Made by a program: the position numbers and the translations under genes. Source: Sorghum bicolor (lineage: Eukaryota > Streptophyta > Magnoliopsida > Poales > Poaceae). From it: a DNA stretch of 64,000 nt. The notes under the pieces are model-generated. The model saw only the letters and a list, made by a program, of their open reading frames with translations, had not been told where the DNA came from and did no database searches. The stretch is taken from assembly GCF_000003195.3 (NCBI RefSeq), contig NC_012873.2, forward strand, positions 42,464,061 to 42,528,060. Reading direction: 5' to 3'. This document shows positions 1-11,351 of this stretch, piece by piece (positions within the stretch are counted from its first letter, which is position 1; each line of letters opens with the position of its first letter).

Positions 1-191
1 TTTCCTGCTTCCTGATCGATCTTTTCTTGCTTTCTGAATCTGAATCTGTTTCACAGCTTGTACAAGTCATGTCTTTGCTAGAATATGCAATCCAATGATG
101 GGCTTTTGAATTAAAAATTGAAGCATAAGCTTACTTACTGCAGATTTGAAACGTCTCAGACACTGAAGAAATCAAGCAGCTGTCTATATTC

Positions 192-316
192 CTGCTAGTT
201 CAGTGTAATAGGTATGGTTTACTAATTCTAGACTGGATTCTGAACATTTATGCTTTTGCCTATGAAATGCTTGTTTTAATTCTAGACTGCTAGTTCAGTG
301 TAATAGGTATGGTTTA
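192..316. repeat. 30-bp direct repeat, spaced 95 bp
   Basis: The same 30 bases, starting ctgctagttcagtgtaat, occur at 192-221 and 287-316. The sequence just before or after each copy (attctagactg) is also shared, so this is a small imperfect duplication. No function is evident. The rest of 1-1236 shows no recognisable gene or element; a 125-codon frame at 320-697 has no recognisable domain. Confidence 0.8.
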
Positions 317-1236
317 GCAGTGCGTCGAAGGTCTTGCGGAGGCCGGGCTGCTGCTGCTGCTCAATCCGTGTCCTTGCCATCAAAGTTTGGCTCTAGCAGA
401 GTAGCAGTTGCGGCGTCTGCTCTCTATTTTGGTCCTAATTTCTGGTTCCATATTCTGTCGTGGATGTATCCGCAACCCCCCTCGAGTCTTACTTTGATTC
501 GCCTTCGGTTCCATAATTCCATTTATATTGCTTTTGTGGTTTGGATTACACATTGGTCTCACAAGATATTAGTATATCTGCTCCCTCACTTCGTTTACTC
601 AGTTACCATATCAATTCTCAGACATTTATACAGAGTAAATATATGTTGTAAATGCAGTCACACAGTCTCTCAGAAACACATAGAGTCACATTATTAACTC
701 AATAAATCAACATAGTCCAGTGACTAAACACTCCCATTACAGTTTATTTCAGTACAGATTGTTCTGCGCCTCCACTGATATCATCCATTGAGTGGAGGGC
801 ATGGGCTAAATGCCGCTAACTATGAGATGTGCTAATCTTGCTGGCTGCTGCTGCTGGAGCTTCTCGATTGAATTACTCAAGTTTGAAGCTGTGGCTGTTT
901 ATGAAATGCTTGTTTTAAACTCTCGGTTTTCTCTCTACTCAACTGAATTGCAATTTTACTAGATGGCTCGATGGAATAGACCTATGTCCTAGAAAAATAT
1001 TGTTATCATCCGCTTTTACTTTTGTTTACTGCTTTTACTGCTTTACTGCTTTTACTTTTCAGCACAGAAACACACATCACTACCTAGGATGGCAACAATG
1101 CACAGACTCTGAGAGTAACAATTTAACAGATGCAATTTTAAAATGTTTATGTTCTCTTCATGTTGTCCGATGTTCCTTTATGTTAAACACTTGGATTTTT
1201 ATTCTCAGTGATGATGGGTACTTTTTCCTGCAGACC

Positions 1237-1747
1237 ATGGACAGGTACAATAGCGACTACTACGACGAACAGGAGTACAACATCTTTTCCCAGGAGACGT
1301 CGTATCCTCTGACAGCCCCTAGCCACTCGACTCCTAGGGGACCTGGTCTACAAAACCTAGACCTCAACTCTCAGGCCGACAGCTTCCCGCACATGGACTC
1401 CACTGAAATCCTACAATCAGAGAAAGGTGACAGTGAGGCACGGCTACCTCCTCTTCCCCCAAGATCAAGCCATGCACCGTTCCAGCCTCCTCGTCAAGGC
1501 GGTGGTGGGAGGGGACCTGGCCGTGGAGCATGCCAGGCTGCGGGCAGACAAGGTCACCGCAACTCCCGTAACTCCCTCAATAGTAGAGCTGCAGCCGGCC
1601 GCGTGCCACAAGAATATGCTCCTCCGGCCCAGTTCAATCCTCCGGTGGTTGGTGGCAGAAGCCGTGGTCGAGGCAGAAGACATCGCTGAGCTACTTCATG
1701 TAGACGCTTTAGATGATTTGTACATAGAGAAGCAGCCGAGAAGATAG
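1237..1747 (+). pseudogene. PIF/Harbinger ORF1 (Myb/SANT-like) N-terminal remnant
   Basis: A possible 3' splice site (ttcctgcag) precedes an ATG at 1237. The frame runs 150 codons to a TGA at 1687-1689 and encodes a low-complexity N-terminus: an acidic, Tyr-rich start, a segment containing LDLNSQ, then a Gly/Arg-rich stretch ending RGRGRRHR. This resembles the N-terminus of the Myb/SANT-like ORF1 proteins of grass PIF/Harbinger transposons (recalled family knowledge, not an alignment). A second frame continues with an acidic DALDDLYIEKQ-type segment to a stop at 1745-1747, suggesting a frameshift near 1650-1690. The Myb/SANT domain that should follow is absent. ORF1 normally helps the DDE transposase bind and export. 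Here it is truncated, presumably dead, and lies opposite a transposase fragment at 2426-2635. Confidence 0.5.
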
Positions 1748-2425
1748 TGGCAAAAAGAATAGCCTTTTGTATAGGTGGTTTCCAGTTAAATTTGCTGGAA
1801 ATCTTTATTCATGTCAGGTTTCGTTTGCATAAGCAAATAGTGCCCCGGATTCAGCTTGTCAATTACAATTGCTGCAATATCTGTCAATTACAATTGAAAC
1901 AAATTTGAACAAAAATATTCCTGACGACAGCTGCTTGCTCAACATTGTTCTCAATTTAATTTAAAAGGGGCAGATCTCTTGCTCATTTTTACCATTAATA
2001 GAGCAAGACTTGTGGTACATTTTGTTTGCTGTAAGTTGCTTCTTCATCTCGGACGGTATGCGAATATGCATTATTCTTGAGAAATGGTGATTCTTGGCAC
2101 TTGATTTGCAAAAAGTTCACAGTTGTTCTAAACAACAGTGAATCAGCTAGTTCTTTGGACAGCGAGTAGATTACAATTGGCACTGAATTCTGATAGAAAT
2201 AATTGCTGCTGAAATTTCAACAAGAGCCCATTACAATTGCTGCTGAAATACAATATCCATTTTACATCCTACAGAAAACAAATACATCCAACTATAGCAG
2301 CGACATTTACAGAAGCTGGCATAGTTAAATTAATATTACAGAAGCGACATTTACACATCTGAACTAGGGATTACATGCATAGTAAATCACTAACTACCTA
2401 GAACTATGAATTGCCCACAAGTGCT
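1748..2425. other. AT-rich non-coding spacer
   Basis: No open frame with recognisable homology. It lies between the two Harbinger-like fragments and is probably decayed interior of the same element (inference). Confidence 0.4.
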
Positions 2426-2635
2426 CTACAAGATCATCACGAAGTCGCTCATGTAAAGACCTCCCGAAATGTCCCGTAGCACTTTGCGGCGGCCCGACAA
2501 AGATCCACGGAACTTTTTCTTGTGCTTGTTCCTCCTAGAGCCCTTAAGAAGACCAGCAATGATGAAGAGGTCGTCATCATCAGATTCATCCTCCTCGTCC
2601 CACCATCGACAAAGTCTTTTTCCAGACCTAGACAT
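2426..2635 (-). pseudogene. PIF/Harbinger transposase (HARBI1/ALP1-like), N-terminal fragment
   Basis: On the minus strand an ATG at 2635-2633 follows a possible acceptor (gctatggcag). The peptide begins MSRSGKRLCRWWDEED, has an acidic DESDDDD run, then a basic KKKFRGSLSGRRKVLRDISGG segment split here as KKKFRGSLSG and RRKVLRDISGG. From memory this matches the very N-terminus of plant PIF/Harbinger DDE transposases (DDE_Tnp_4 family). Homology seems to stop after DISGG (about position 2463), where the DNA-binding and DDE catalytic regions should begin. What follows reads out to a stop at 2426. This is therefore a 5' fragment, with no catalytic residues left, of a non-autonomous or decayed element. 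Confidence 0.65.
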
Positions 2636-2679
2636 CTGCCATAGCAACAAAAAAGGAAAAAGTTATTAGCTGAAAACTT

Positions 2680-3135
2680 GTTAACTAAATTTCTTCTGAA
2701 ACTGTTATGTAGCAGACTAGTAGTTCATTTCTTTCCAGCCCTTCCTGAATTGTGCTTGCGTGTACAGCCTGCTAGCTAGTTACTTGTTCCCTAATTTACT
2801 TGTGCAATGGCAATGACTTAAACACTGACATAATATGCACTAATACTTCTTTATCCAAGGCAAGCAACAGATAAGATCTTTTCCTGTCAGCATAGTGCAC
2901 TGAACTTGTTAACTAAATTTCTTCTGAAACTGTTATGTAGCAGACTAGTAGTCCATTTCTTTCCAGCCCTTCCTGAATTGTGCTTGCGTGTACAGCCTGC
3001 TAGCTAGTTACTTGTTCCCTAATTTACTTGTGCAATGGCAATGACTTAAACAGTGACATAATATGCACTAATACTTCTTTATCCAAGGCAAGCAACAGAT
3101 AAGATCTTTTCCTGTCAGCATGGTGCACTGAACTT
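2680..3135. repeat. 228-bp tandem duplication
   Basis: Two adjacent copies, 2680-2907 and 2908-3135, are nearly identical. I see three substitutions (ttcat/tccat, cactgac/cagtgac, catagtg/catggtg). The unit starts just upstream of the Harbinger transposase fragment on the minus strand, so it lies in what would be the element's leader or intron. The near identity implies a recent duplication compared with the decay of the coding fragments. Nothing recognisable follows in 3136-3500. Confidence 0.92.
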
Positions 3136-3556
3136 GGAAACCAAAGCTATACTTATCCTTACGCCAATACGCCTTGAGGCTACATGTCAGTGAACCACGC
3201 AAACACTTGCTACTACATGTGTATAGGACAAATATTCAGATACATACAAATTCGTTCAACATATGTATAAGTAAATAATAAAGACAATATTCAGAGACAG
3301 GTCATCTGAAGCAACGAGAACAAGCTTTTCCAGTATATATCTTTATAAAAGACAAGCATCCTTGTTTCGAGCAATTCATGCTAACTGCGTATTCCGAGAG
3401 ACCGCATAATCATCGTTGGTCGTCGTCATCACAAATCCAAACAAAAACGAAAAGATTGCACTGGATCGGAGACGGAGAGGAAGACGAAGACAAGCGTACC
3501 TTTGCTGCTGCCGGAAATCCCTCGCTGCCGCGCGGATGCCCTTGCGGCCAGATGCG

Positions 3557-3735
3557 CAGGAGAGGAGCGCCGGCCGCGGCTGCAGGAGAGGAGCGCCGGA
3601 GCGCCGGCCGCGGCGGCAGGAGAGGAGCGCCGGCCGCAACTGCAGGAGAGGAGCGCTGGCAGGAGAGGAGCGCACGCCGGAGGAGAGGAACGCCAGCCGC
3701 GGCCGCGGGCTGGCAGCGGAGAGGAGTGCCGGCCG
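3557..3735. repeat. GC-rich minisatellite (caggagaggagcgc core)
   Basis: The 14-base core caggagaggagcgc occurs five times, starting near 3557, 3583, 3617, 3643 and 3660. Two degenerate copies follow near 3679 and 3716, separated by cggccgc-rich spacers. Because the repeat lacks stop codons, several frames on both strands stay open through 3376-3950. None shows a recognisable protein, so they are treated as by-products of composition. A GC-rich first exon or leader of the adjacent Harbinger-like element is possible: on the minus strand a GTACGC donor-like site follows CAAAG. Confidence 0.75.
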
Positions 3736-3891
3736 CAGGGTGCCGTCGACCGAGAACAAGCACAGGTACGCAAAGGATTTTGGGTGTTGGTCTGGAGTTG
3801 TATTTGATTTTGGGTCTCTATTTTTTGCAGGCCAGCATGCAAATAAAAAAAATAGAGGCCCAATTTGCATGCTGGGCTGGAGTTGCTCTAA

Positions 3892-3938
3892 GGCTTCGTT
3901 TAGTTCTAAAAAATTTGTCAAATTTTTCAGATTCCCCA
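3892..3938. mobile_element. Tourist/PIF-type MITE, left part (interrupted)
   Basis: Starts ggcttcgtttagttc after a TAA (3889-3891), the expected 3-bp duplication for Tourist-type elements. It is cut at 3938 by insertion of Gypsy-1. The missing body resumes at 15564 and ends at 15762 with the inverted terminus. The join reads straight through once the retrotransposon and one CCCCA copy are removed. Confidence 0.92.
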
Positions 3939-6113
3939 TAAAGCGCCTCTAATAAACCAGGAACTCAAATGTGATACAATACTTGTCCCAGGAGGCTAGT
4001 AACACATTTATTACATCAGATAAGTTTCAGCGCAGTAGTCTTGGAAAGCGTGGACAAAGAAGGCACGCTATAATAATAAGACACCAAAATACAACATTGG
4101 TCCAAAGGACCCAGAAACGAACGATATCGCCATCGAACATCTGACGAGTCCCAATGCCACAGGCTTAGTTGGGTGCAGACACGACCTTACTCGAACGCCA
4201 CTTCGAGATCGAAGTCCGGATCTTCCTCTGTTTAATAAAGCAAGGGTGAGTACAAAGTACTCAGCAAATCCAACCTTACCTGCGGAAGGGGATAACAATA
4301 TATATGCATATGGATAAATCAAGGATGAGGCTTAGTTTTATTTGCATAAAGCTATCTTTTTACACATGCAAGGTTTTATTTTACAAATAATGTTGTAAAA
4401 GACCTCTTTTTCCACATATGATAGCATTTCTGAAAATAGGGGTTTGAACACAATTTTAAGTGTTGTTGAACCTTTGTTCCCGCAAAACAATGGCAGTCAA
4501 CCATTTATTTCCAAAATCACACTCTCTCACATGTTTTCACTCCTACCAACCCATCTAGTTGTTGAAACCAAACCATAACCCGTCCGAGACCGCAGACACG
4601 GCTATCCAGATAGATTTACACTCTGCAGAGGTTGTACACTGTTCCCACAAGTAGGATACCATAACTTACACCGTCGTGCAAGCACAGATCCATCAAAGTC
4701 ATTACCCTCCATACCTAAGTAATAGCGCTCACCACGGGAACACTAAGGCCACATCTCATGATACCACAATAATTCACAAAGCTCTTTTCATATATTTCCA
4801 CAATTTCACATACATTACTTAGTGTCCCGTTGCACACCTGCCTCCAGGTGATTGTCATACTAACTAGAGGGATTTAGACTAAGCCTTTCCCATGCAAGGC
4901 GAGTGGTTGTACGATAAATGAGTTAGGCAAGATGAATCATCAACTCAGTCCTTAATCGAGACAAGGCGGATATCTTCACGCTTAACCACGCAAGGTATAA
5001 GCCACAACACCAGAGCATCCCCAAAAGAGATCCCATCCGCCCCATCTCCATAGTAATCACATCTATAACTTGTTCATTAACCCTTTCACAATACCCACAA
5101 TTTATTTTCACCACTCACACCTTTTACTTTTAAAATCATTATATTTGAAAAATATAGCGATGAGTATTCAGAATGAGTAACAAGTCCTAAGCATACTAAA
5201 TAATAATATTTCTGTCATAGCATATTATTTGTTCCTAGGTTCGATCAAGACAATTACCGGGTAATATCAACTCACGGATGGCTATTCAACAGGTTTTAAC
5301 TAAGCAGCAAAAATACTTCGTACATATATCGTACATGCAATATTTAAAACGGCTTCTACGGGTTGTGTTTAAAAATAGGATCAATATGCATCAAAGGGGA
5401 TCGGTTGGACTTGCCTCCGTCAGCGTCCTCAGCAAACTCTTGCTGACAGTCCGGGTCCTCGGCATCAAACTCGCGGTACTCGTCTCCAACGTTCTCGTTT
5501 TCCGGCTCGTTCACTCCGTCAACTAAAATACGCGACGAACGACACAGACAACAGGCACAGATAAATAATCATATAAATTCAAATGAGCTCCAAAAATCAT
5601 AAAATTAATATGAGAGGTAGATCATGATTTTAGATTAATTTAGGAAAAAGAATTATTAAAATCAGAGTTAGCATGTGGCATTTGTGAAATGGCCGGACTT
5701 TAATCATGCGAAAAAGGCTAACGATGATTAAGAAATACATGCTTCACGAGATAAATTTTGGCTGGTAGTGCATGTTGCATGCATGTACTATTTGGAGTTA
5801 ATACTTATGGCCCACGCATGCATGGTTAGAGAGAAATTAGCAGGGGTCATTAGAGCTCTTCTGTATGTCATGGTTCTATTCGTGGAGTTCTTAGCAGTGA
5901 ACCGGTACAGACAAATACAAGAAAAAATACAGAAAAATACTATAGAAAGACAGAGAAGAGCAAGAAGATGCTTCTGAGCTGCTCACCTCGTCTTGCGACG
6001 ACAGTCGAGCTCGGCTTGTGCGTATGGCCGTATACGGTATACGCGAAGTGAGAGCGAGTGAGCGAGTGAGTGAACGTGCTTCTCGGGTGGTGAGAGTGAG
6101 CACCCGAGGCTGG

Positions 6114-6123
6114 CTTTTTATAG
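6114..6123 (-). promoter_or_regulatory. TATA box in left LTR
   Basis: On the minus strand CTATAAAAAG lies inside a GC-rich context, followed by a leader-like segment. In this copy it belongs to the 3' LTR, so it would drive transcription outward, toward the Harbinger remnants at lower coordinates. Confidence 0.6.
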
Positions 6124-6183
6124 GCCAAAGCTCTCAGCTGCGTGCCATTAAAAATGCTACTGTAGCGCATGGTCGGTGCCTAA

Positions 6184-6340
6184 TTTGCATGCACGATGCA
6201 TGCAAATGGACGGTGCCTAATCACCGTGTCCTTGCATGCAGGTGCATGCAAATGGACGGTGCCTAATCACCGTGTCCTTGCATGCAAGTGCATGCAAATG
6301 GACGGTGCGTGATGTCCTGCATTCATGCATGCATGCATGA
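6184..6340 (-). repeat. 46-bp tandem repeat with RY (CATGCA) motifs
   Basis: A unit with core tgcaaatggacggtgcctaa recurs at 6201, 6247 and 6293 (period 46, the third copy partial). It is preceded by a perfect inverted repeat tttgcatgca / tgcatgcaaa (6184-6206) and followed by a run of catgcatgcatgcatg near 6324-6340. CATGCA occurs about nine times. The block lies about 60-220 bp upstream of the TATA box for minus-strand transcription. The same block is present near 15027-15181 in the other LTR. Confidence 0.85.
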
Positions 6341-6645
6341 GATATATTCGTGTGTTTGCACTGCTATGTTTTCTTGCATTTAAGTTTGCTGGTACTCGCT
6401 GTTATTTATGCGCACGAAAAATATAGATGGTGCCTAATTGAGCGCTGCGACTTGCTCTCTTTTTGTACAGCAAAAGAGGAGCAGGGAAAAGACAAGAGGT
6501 GGGGCCCGCATGTCGTGGTGCGCGCGCGAGCGAGCAAGAGGGATAAGTAGCGGACATATGATGCTCATGCCATGTGGTGCAGGTTATATTTAAAGATGGA
6601 TAATTAGGATGGATTAGATGAAGATACTATAGAGCTCAAATTATT

Positions 6646-6927
6646 TTATAGTTTTTGAAATATATTTTGAAAATAATTTTTAATGCGAGTGATTTTTGAA
6701 TGTGAATTTTTGGATGTTACAAACCTACCCCACTTAAAAGGAATCTCGTCCTCGAGATTCGGCTGGGTCCTAAATAGATGGGGAAACTCTTTTCTCAGGG
6801 CATCTTCTCTTTCCCATGTTGCTTCTGCTTCAGTGTGTCTACTCCACTGAACACGACAAATTCGGACTGTTGTCGTTCGAGTTTGCTTGGTGACTGTATC
6901 TAGGATTTTTATTGGCACTTCTTGATA
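6646..6927 (-). pseudogene. Gypsy-1 polyprotein C-terminus: chromodomain-like tail
   Basis: In the same frame as integrase, after an in-frame TGA at 6928-6930, the peptide reads VPIKILDTVTKQ, then CRVQWSRHTEAEATWERED and KEFPHLF. That is the layout of the C-terminal chromodomain of Ty3/Gypsy chromoviruses (hydrophobic strand, WSRH...ATWE, then a helix). Such domains are known to steer integration toward heterochromatin by reading histone marks. The frame runs into the left LTR to a stop at 6646-6648. The separating TGA could come from a CGA arginine codon. The domain is recognisable but cut off from the integrase unless the stop is read through. Confidence 0.75.
6722..6735 (-). other. Gypsy-1 polypurine tract
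   Basis: On the minus strand AAGTGGGGTAGGTT lies directly against the 3' LTR start TGTAACATCC, the normal position and composition of the plus-strand DNA primer of an LTR retrotransposon. Confidence 0.85.
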
Positions 6928-6930
6928 TCA

Positions 6931-9900
6931 TATGTCGTCTTGTAAATCAACTGTGTCTGGCGATATTTGTTCCTCTGGTACTCTAAGACATTTCTTCAAT
7001 TGGGAGACATGAAACACATTGTGTATATCTGACATTTCTTCAGGTAGCCGAACACGATAAGCTACAACACCAATCCTCTGTAATACTTGATATGGTCCAA
7101 TATACCGAGGTGCTAGCTTGCCTCTAACTTGGAACCTTCGAGTTCCTCGAATATGAGAGACTTTGACATACACAAAATCTCCAACTGCAAAACTTAACTC
7201 TCGCCTTCTTTTATCAGAATAGCTCTTTTGACGTGATTGTGCCTCTTTCAATTTTTCTCTGATTTCAGCTACACGATCTTCTGCTTCTTTTATAAGGGCT
7301 GGTCCAAGCAAAGTTCGTTCTCCAACTTCTGACCACATCAATGAGGTTCTACATTTTCTTCCATATAGGGCCTCAAAAGGTGACATGCCCAAACTAGCTT
7401 GGTAACTGTTATTATAGGAGAACTCTACATAAGTTAGGCTTTTCTCCCAATCTTTACCATATGTGAGCACACATGCTCTTAGCATATCTTTCATAATCTG
7501 ATTTGTTCTTTCAGTCTGACCATCTGTTTGAGGATGATAAGCTGAGCTAAAATCTAGCTTGGTTCCCATAGTTTCATGCAAACTTTTCCAGAACTTAGAG
7601 GTCAATTGGGTACCTCGGTCAGATACAATCCTACTTGGCACACCATGCAATTTGACTATGTTATCCACATATAACTGGGCTAACTTGTCTCCACTATACT
7701 TGGTGCGCACAGGTATGAAGTGAGCAACCTTGGTAAGGCGGTCCACTATTACCCATATTGAATCATTTCCTTTCAGAGTTTTGGGTAATCCATTCACAAA
7801 ATCCATGCCTATCTCATCCCATTTCCAAACAGGAATAGGCAATGGCTGGAGCAAGCCTGCTGGTTTCTGATGCTCTGCTTTAACCCTTTGGCATACATCA
7901 CATTGTGCAACAAATCGTGCCACATCAGCTTTCATGCCATTCCACCAATATCTTTCTTTTAGGTCCGTGTACATCTTGGTAGCACCAGGGTGGATAGAAT
8001 AAGCTGAGTTATGGGCTTCATCAAGGATTAATTCTTGAAATCTTCTCTCCTTGGGCACACAAATCCTGTTTTTATACCACAATACTCCTTTGTTATCCAC
8101 TCTAAAGTATGGAGCTTTATTTTCTCCAGTTTGCTCACGAATCTTCATTAGATCCTTATCCTTATGTTGTGCCTGCTTGATTTCTTCCACAAGAGTTGGC
8201 TGCACCATCAGACTGCCATTTTGAGGTTGGCGTACTATATGCATATTCAACTGTGCTATCTCTTCTTGTAGGTGAGTGTTCTTAGGCACCAACTGCTGAC
8301 CATATGACCTTCTGCTTAGGGCATCTGCTACCACGTTGGCCTTTCCTGGGTGGTAATGAATCCAAGGTTGTAGTCCTTGATTAATTCCAACCATCTTCTT
8401 TGCCTTAGGTTCAAGTCTGACTGTGTGAAGATGTACTTCAAACTCTTGTGATCAGTGTAGATTTCACACTTGTTTCCAATGAGGTAGTGTCTCCAAATCT
8501 TGAGAGCATGTACTATAGCTGCTAACTCCAAATCATGGGTAGGGTAATTTTTCTCATGAGGTCTAAGCTGACGGGATGCATAAGCAACCACTTTTCCTCC
8601 TTGCATGAGAACACATCCTAAACCTTGTCTTGAGGCATCATAGTATATGATGAAATCTTGGTGAATGTCCGGCAAGGTTAACACTGGTGCTGTTGTCAGT
8701 CTCTTCTTCAACTCTTGGAAACTCTTCTCACATGATTCTGTCCAAGTGAATTTCTTATCCTTCCTAAGAAGCTCTGTCATGGGTCTGGCTATCTTGGAAA
8801 ATCCTTCTATAAACCTTCGATAATATCCAGCTAATCCAAGAAAACTTCTAACCTCACTCACATTGGTGGGTTGCTGCCAATGGGAGACAGCTTCTACTTT
8901 CTCAGGGTCAACTGCAACTCCTTCAGCTGTCAAGATATGACCTAGAAATGCAACCTTCTCAAGCCAAAATTCACACTTGCTGAATTTAGCATACAACTTG
9001 TGTCTTCTTAGCTTTTCCAACACTACTCTCAAGTGTTGCCCATGTTCTTCAGCACTCTTAGAGTAGATAAGTATGTCATCAATGAAGACTACAACAAACT
9101 TATCTAACTCTTCCATGAATACCTTATTCATGAGGTTCATGAAATAGGCAGGGGCATTGGTTAACACAAAAGACATCACTGTAAACTCATATTGTCCATA
9201 TCTGGTTACAAAGGCTGTCTTGGGGACATCACTATTCTTGATCTTGAGTTGGTGATAACCTGATCTCAAATCAATCTTAGAGAAATACTTGGCTCCTTTA
9301 AGCTGATCAAAAAGGTCATCTATCCTTGGCAGGGGATACTTATTCTTGATGGTGACTTCATTTAGGGACCTATAATCCACACACATCCTCATACTTCCAT
9401 CTTTCTTCTTCACAAACAAGACTGGGGCTCCCCATGGTGAAGAACTAGGTCTAATATAACCTTTCTGCTGCAAGTCTCTTAGCTGCTCTTTCAGTTCAGC
9501 TAACTCTGCCGGAGCCATTCTGTAAGGTCTCTTGGCTATGGGGGCAGTCCCGGGGATAAGATCAATGATGAACTCTATATCCCTGTCTGGTGGCATTCCA
9601 GGTAGTTCCTCAGGGAATACATCAGGGTACTCTTGCACTATTGGTACTTCCTCTATGGTCCTTGCATCCAAGTTGAAGACCATTGGATTAACTTTAGACC
9701 CTCGGGTTTGGCATTTCACTTTAATCCCTTCATGGTTAACTAATGATACTTCCTTGGTTGCACAACTAATAATTCCATTGTGTCTGGTTAACCAATCCAT
9801 CCCAAGGATAACATCTATTTCTTTGGACTTGAGCACTACTAAGTCCGCTAAGAAAACTACCCCACTTAGAATGATCCTTACATTTGAACAACCTAGATGA

Positions 9901-10079
9901 CATTTGATGTCAGACCTAGGTGTTCGAGTTATTAGGGGTAACTTTAGTAGTACTGTGGGTATTTGATGCTTCTCAACAAAACTTGATGACATGAATGAAT
10001 GTGATGGTCCAGAATCAAATAATACTGTTTCAAGTACTCAATCGACTAAGAACTCACCAAGTACCACTCCTGAAGCAGT
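6931..10079 (-). pseudogene. Gypsy-1 pol: protease, reverse transcriptase, RNase H, integrase
   Basis: Reading on the minus strand, protease has [10 protein letters not shown] near 10030-9990 (usual motif DSGA; here GP). Reverse transcriptase spans roughly 9620-8800, with VDYRSLNEV and the catalytic [10 protein letters not shown] near 9065-9095. RNase H has [10 protein letters not shown] and [10 protein letters not shown]. Integrase has the zinc-binding H-H-C-C region (IHPGATKMY, CDVCQR) and the DDE core (GMDFVNGLP, SDRGTQL, HPQTDGQTERT), ending near 6931. Damage is a TGA at 10038-10040 before the protease and a one-base loss near 8360-8366 within the DYNL/IHYHPGK region that shifts frame between RNase H and integrase. 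Together these enzymes copy genomic RNA to DNA and integrate it. The catalytic motifs survive, but the polyprotein cannot be made as one chain. Confidence 0.93.
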
Positions 10080-11351
10080 CTAAGCATCCTGAGCATGAAT
10101 ATGGTTGACACGGGCTCTACCATAGGATTGTTGAGGTTGCTTCATCATCTGGCTATTATTGTTGGTGTTGCTATTGTTGCGAGGGAAACCACGGTTGACA
10201 CCTGACACTGTAGGTCTTGGTCCATTAACGGTGTGGGAATGAGTGGATACTGCTGGTGGGTTGTTCTTGTAGGGACAGTTGGCAATGTAGTGTCCAGTCT
10301 CATGGGAATTAAAGCAAGTTCTGACATTGTTTGTGACTTGACTAGTGCTGTTCTATTGAGTCTTGCCATAAGCTTGATTCTGATAGGTTGTCTTGGGCTG
10401 ATATGATGACTGCATTTGGTTATTGGAGACACTAGCAGGAGAGCGAAACTGCATTGGGGCTTGAGTCCGCTGGCTTGGTTGGCTAAAGGTTTTCAGCCTC
10501 TGGGATCTAGCATCATCTTGAACCTTGCGCTCCAGAAACTTGGACTTGTTTTCCTTCCTTTCTTCAGTCTTGGCCACATCAGTCATAATGGTTCTGTTCA
10601 TCAAGGTGTTGAAGTCTGGATAGATCTGTGGGGTCATGAGGGTTCTGAGCTCACAGGTCAATCCTTCTATGAACTTTGTCTGCTTCTTGGCAACAGTGTT
10701 GACCAATTCTGGGGCATAGCGAGACAACTCAGTGAATTGGAAGATGTATTCACTCAGAGTTTTATTTCCTTGCTTCAAGTTGCGAAATTCATCAGCCTTC
10801 AGCTTCATGATTCCATCTGGAATGTGGTACCGGCGGAATTCATCCACAAATTCTTCCCATGTGATAGTGTTTGCATTGTCCACAGCTCCACTATAGGCTT
10901 CCCACCAAGAAAGGGCAATTCCTGTCAGCTGGTGAGATGCTAGCAGAACTCTATCCCTTCCATCACAGTGGATTGTGTCCAACTTCCTTTCAATCACCTT
11001 AAGCCAATCATCTGCTTCCATGGGGTTGTCAGATCCAGTAAAGGTGGGTGGCTTAAGCCTCATGAACTCAGTCATCTTGTCTTGGACTCCGGCTCCACGG
11101 TTGTTCCTAGGGCGGTTCATGCCTTGAGCCAAGGTCTCCAGAAGGCGAGTCTGAGTTGCCATGACTTGTGCTAAGTCAATTGCTGGAGGAGGGGGCAAGT
11201 CATCTCCTTCATTATGGTTTCTAGTCTGACTCACTTCATCTTCATGAATACCATCAACATTTGCATTGGCTTGACTTCCATTTGGATTTTGGCTTTGTCT
11301 ACTAGCTGCACGACCACTTGGTTGAGAGCCGGTAGCTGGTTTGGGAGGCAT
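10080..11351 (-). pseudogene. Gypsy-1 gag with degenerate zinc knuckle
   Basis: The start chosen is the ATG at 11351-11349 (MPPKPATGSQPSGR). The capsid core follows, with DDWLKVIERKLD, ALSWWEAYSG, TWEEFVDEFRRYH and LSEYIFQFTELSRYAPELV, the typical Retrotrans_gag pattern. A TAG at 10353-10355 interrupts the C-terminus, and the same frame goes on to a zinc knuckle read as CFNSHETGHYIANC. The second Cys of CX2CX4HX4C is Ser, so RNA packaging by this knuckle would be impaired. A second in-frame TAG lies at 10080-10082. Gag normally builds the particle around the RNA. No separate stop between gag and pol is expected in this lineage, so the stops look like mutations rather than a regulated boundary. 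Confidence 0.9.

Larger units (their letters stand above)
3939..6721 (-). repeat. Gypsy-1 3' LTR (left copy)
   Basis: A 2,783-bp LTR. On the plus strand it begins taaagcgcc, where the other copy has tgaagcgcc (a G to A change at the terminal TG), and it ends ggatgttaca. It is colinear with 12776-15563. Small frames at 5278-5526, 5768-5977 and 6018-6266 recur in the other LTR only because the LTRs are copies; no protein domain is visible in them. Confidence 0.95.

Noticed and set aside
3376..3952. Several long overlapping frames on both strands (117-187 codons)
   Set aside because: They coincide with the GC-rich caggagaggagcgc minisatellite, which lacks stops in most frames; the peptides are Arg/Ala/Gly repeats without domains.
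5278..5526. 82-codon frame also found at 14117-14365 with one amino-acid change
   Set aside because: The conservation is explained by the two LTRs being copies of each other; no domain or plausible start context.
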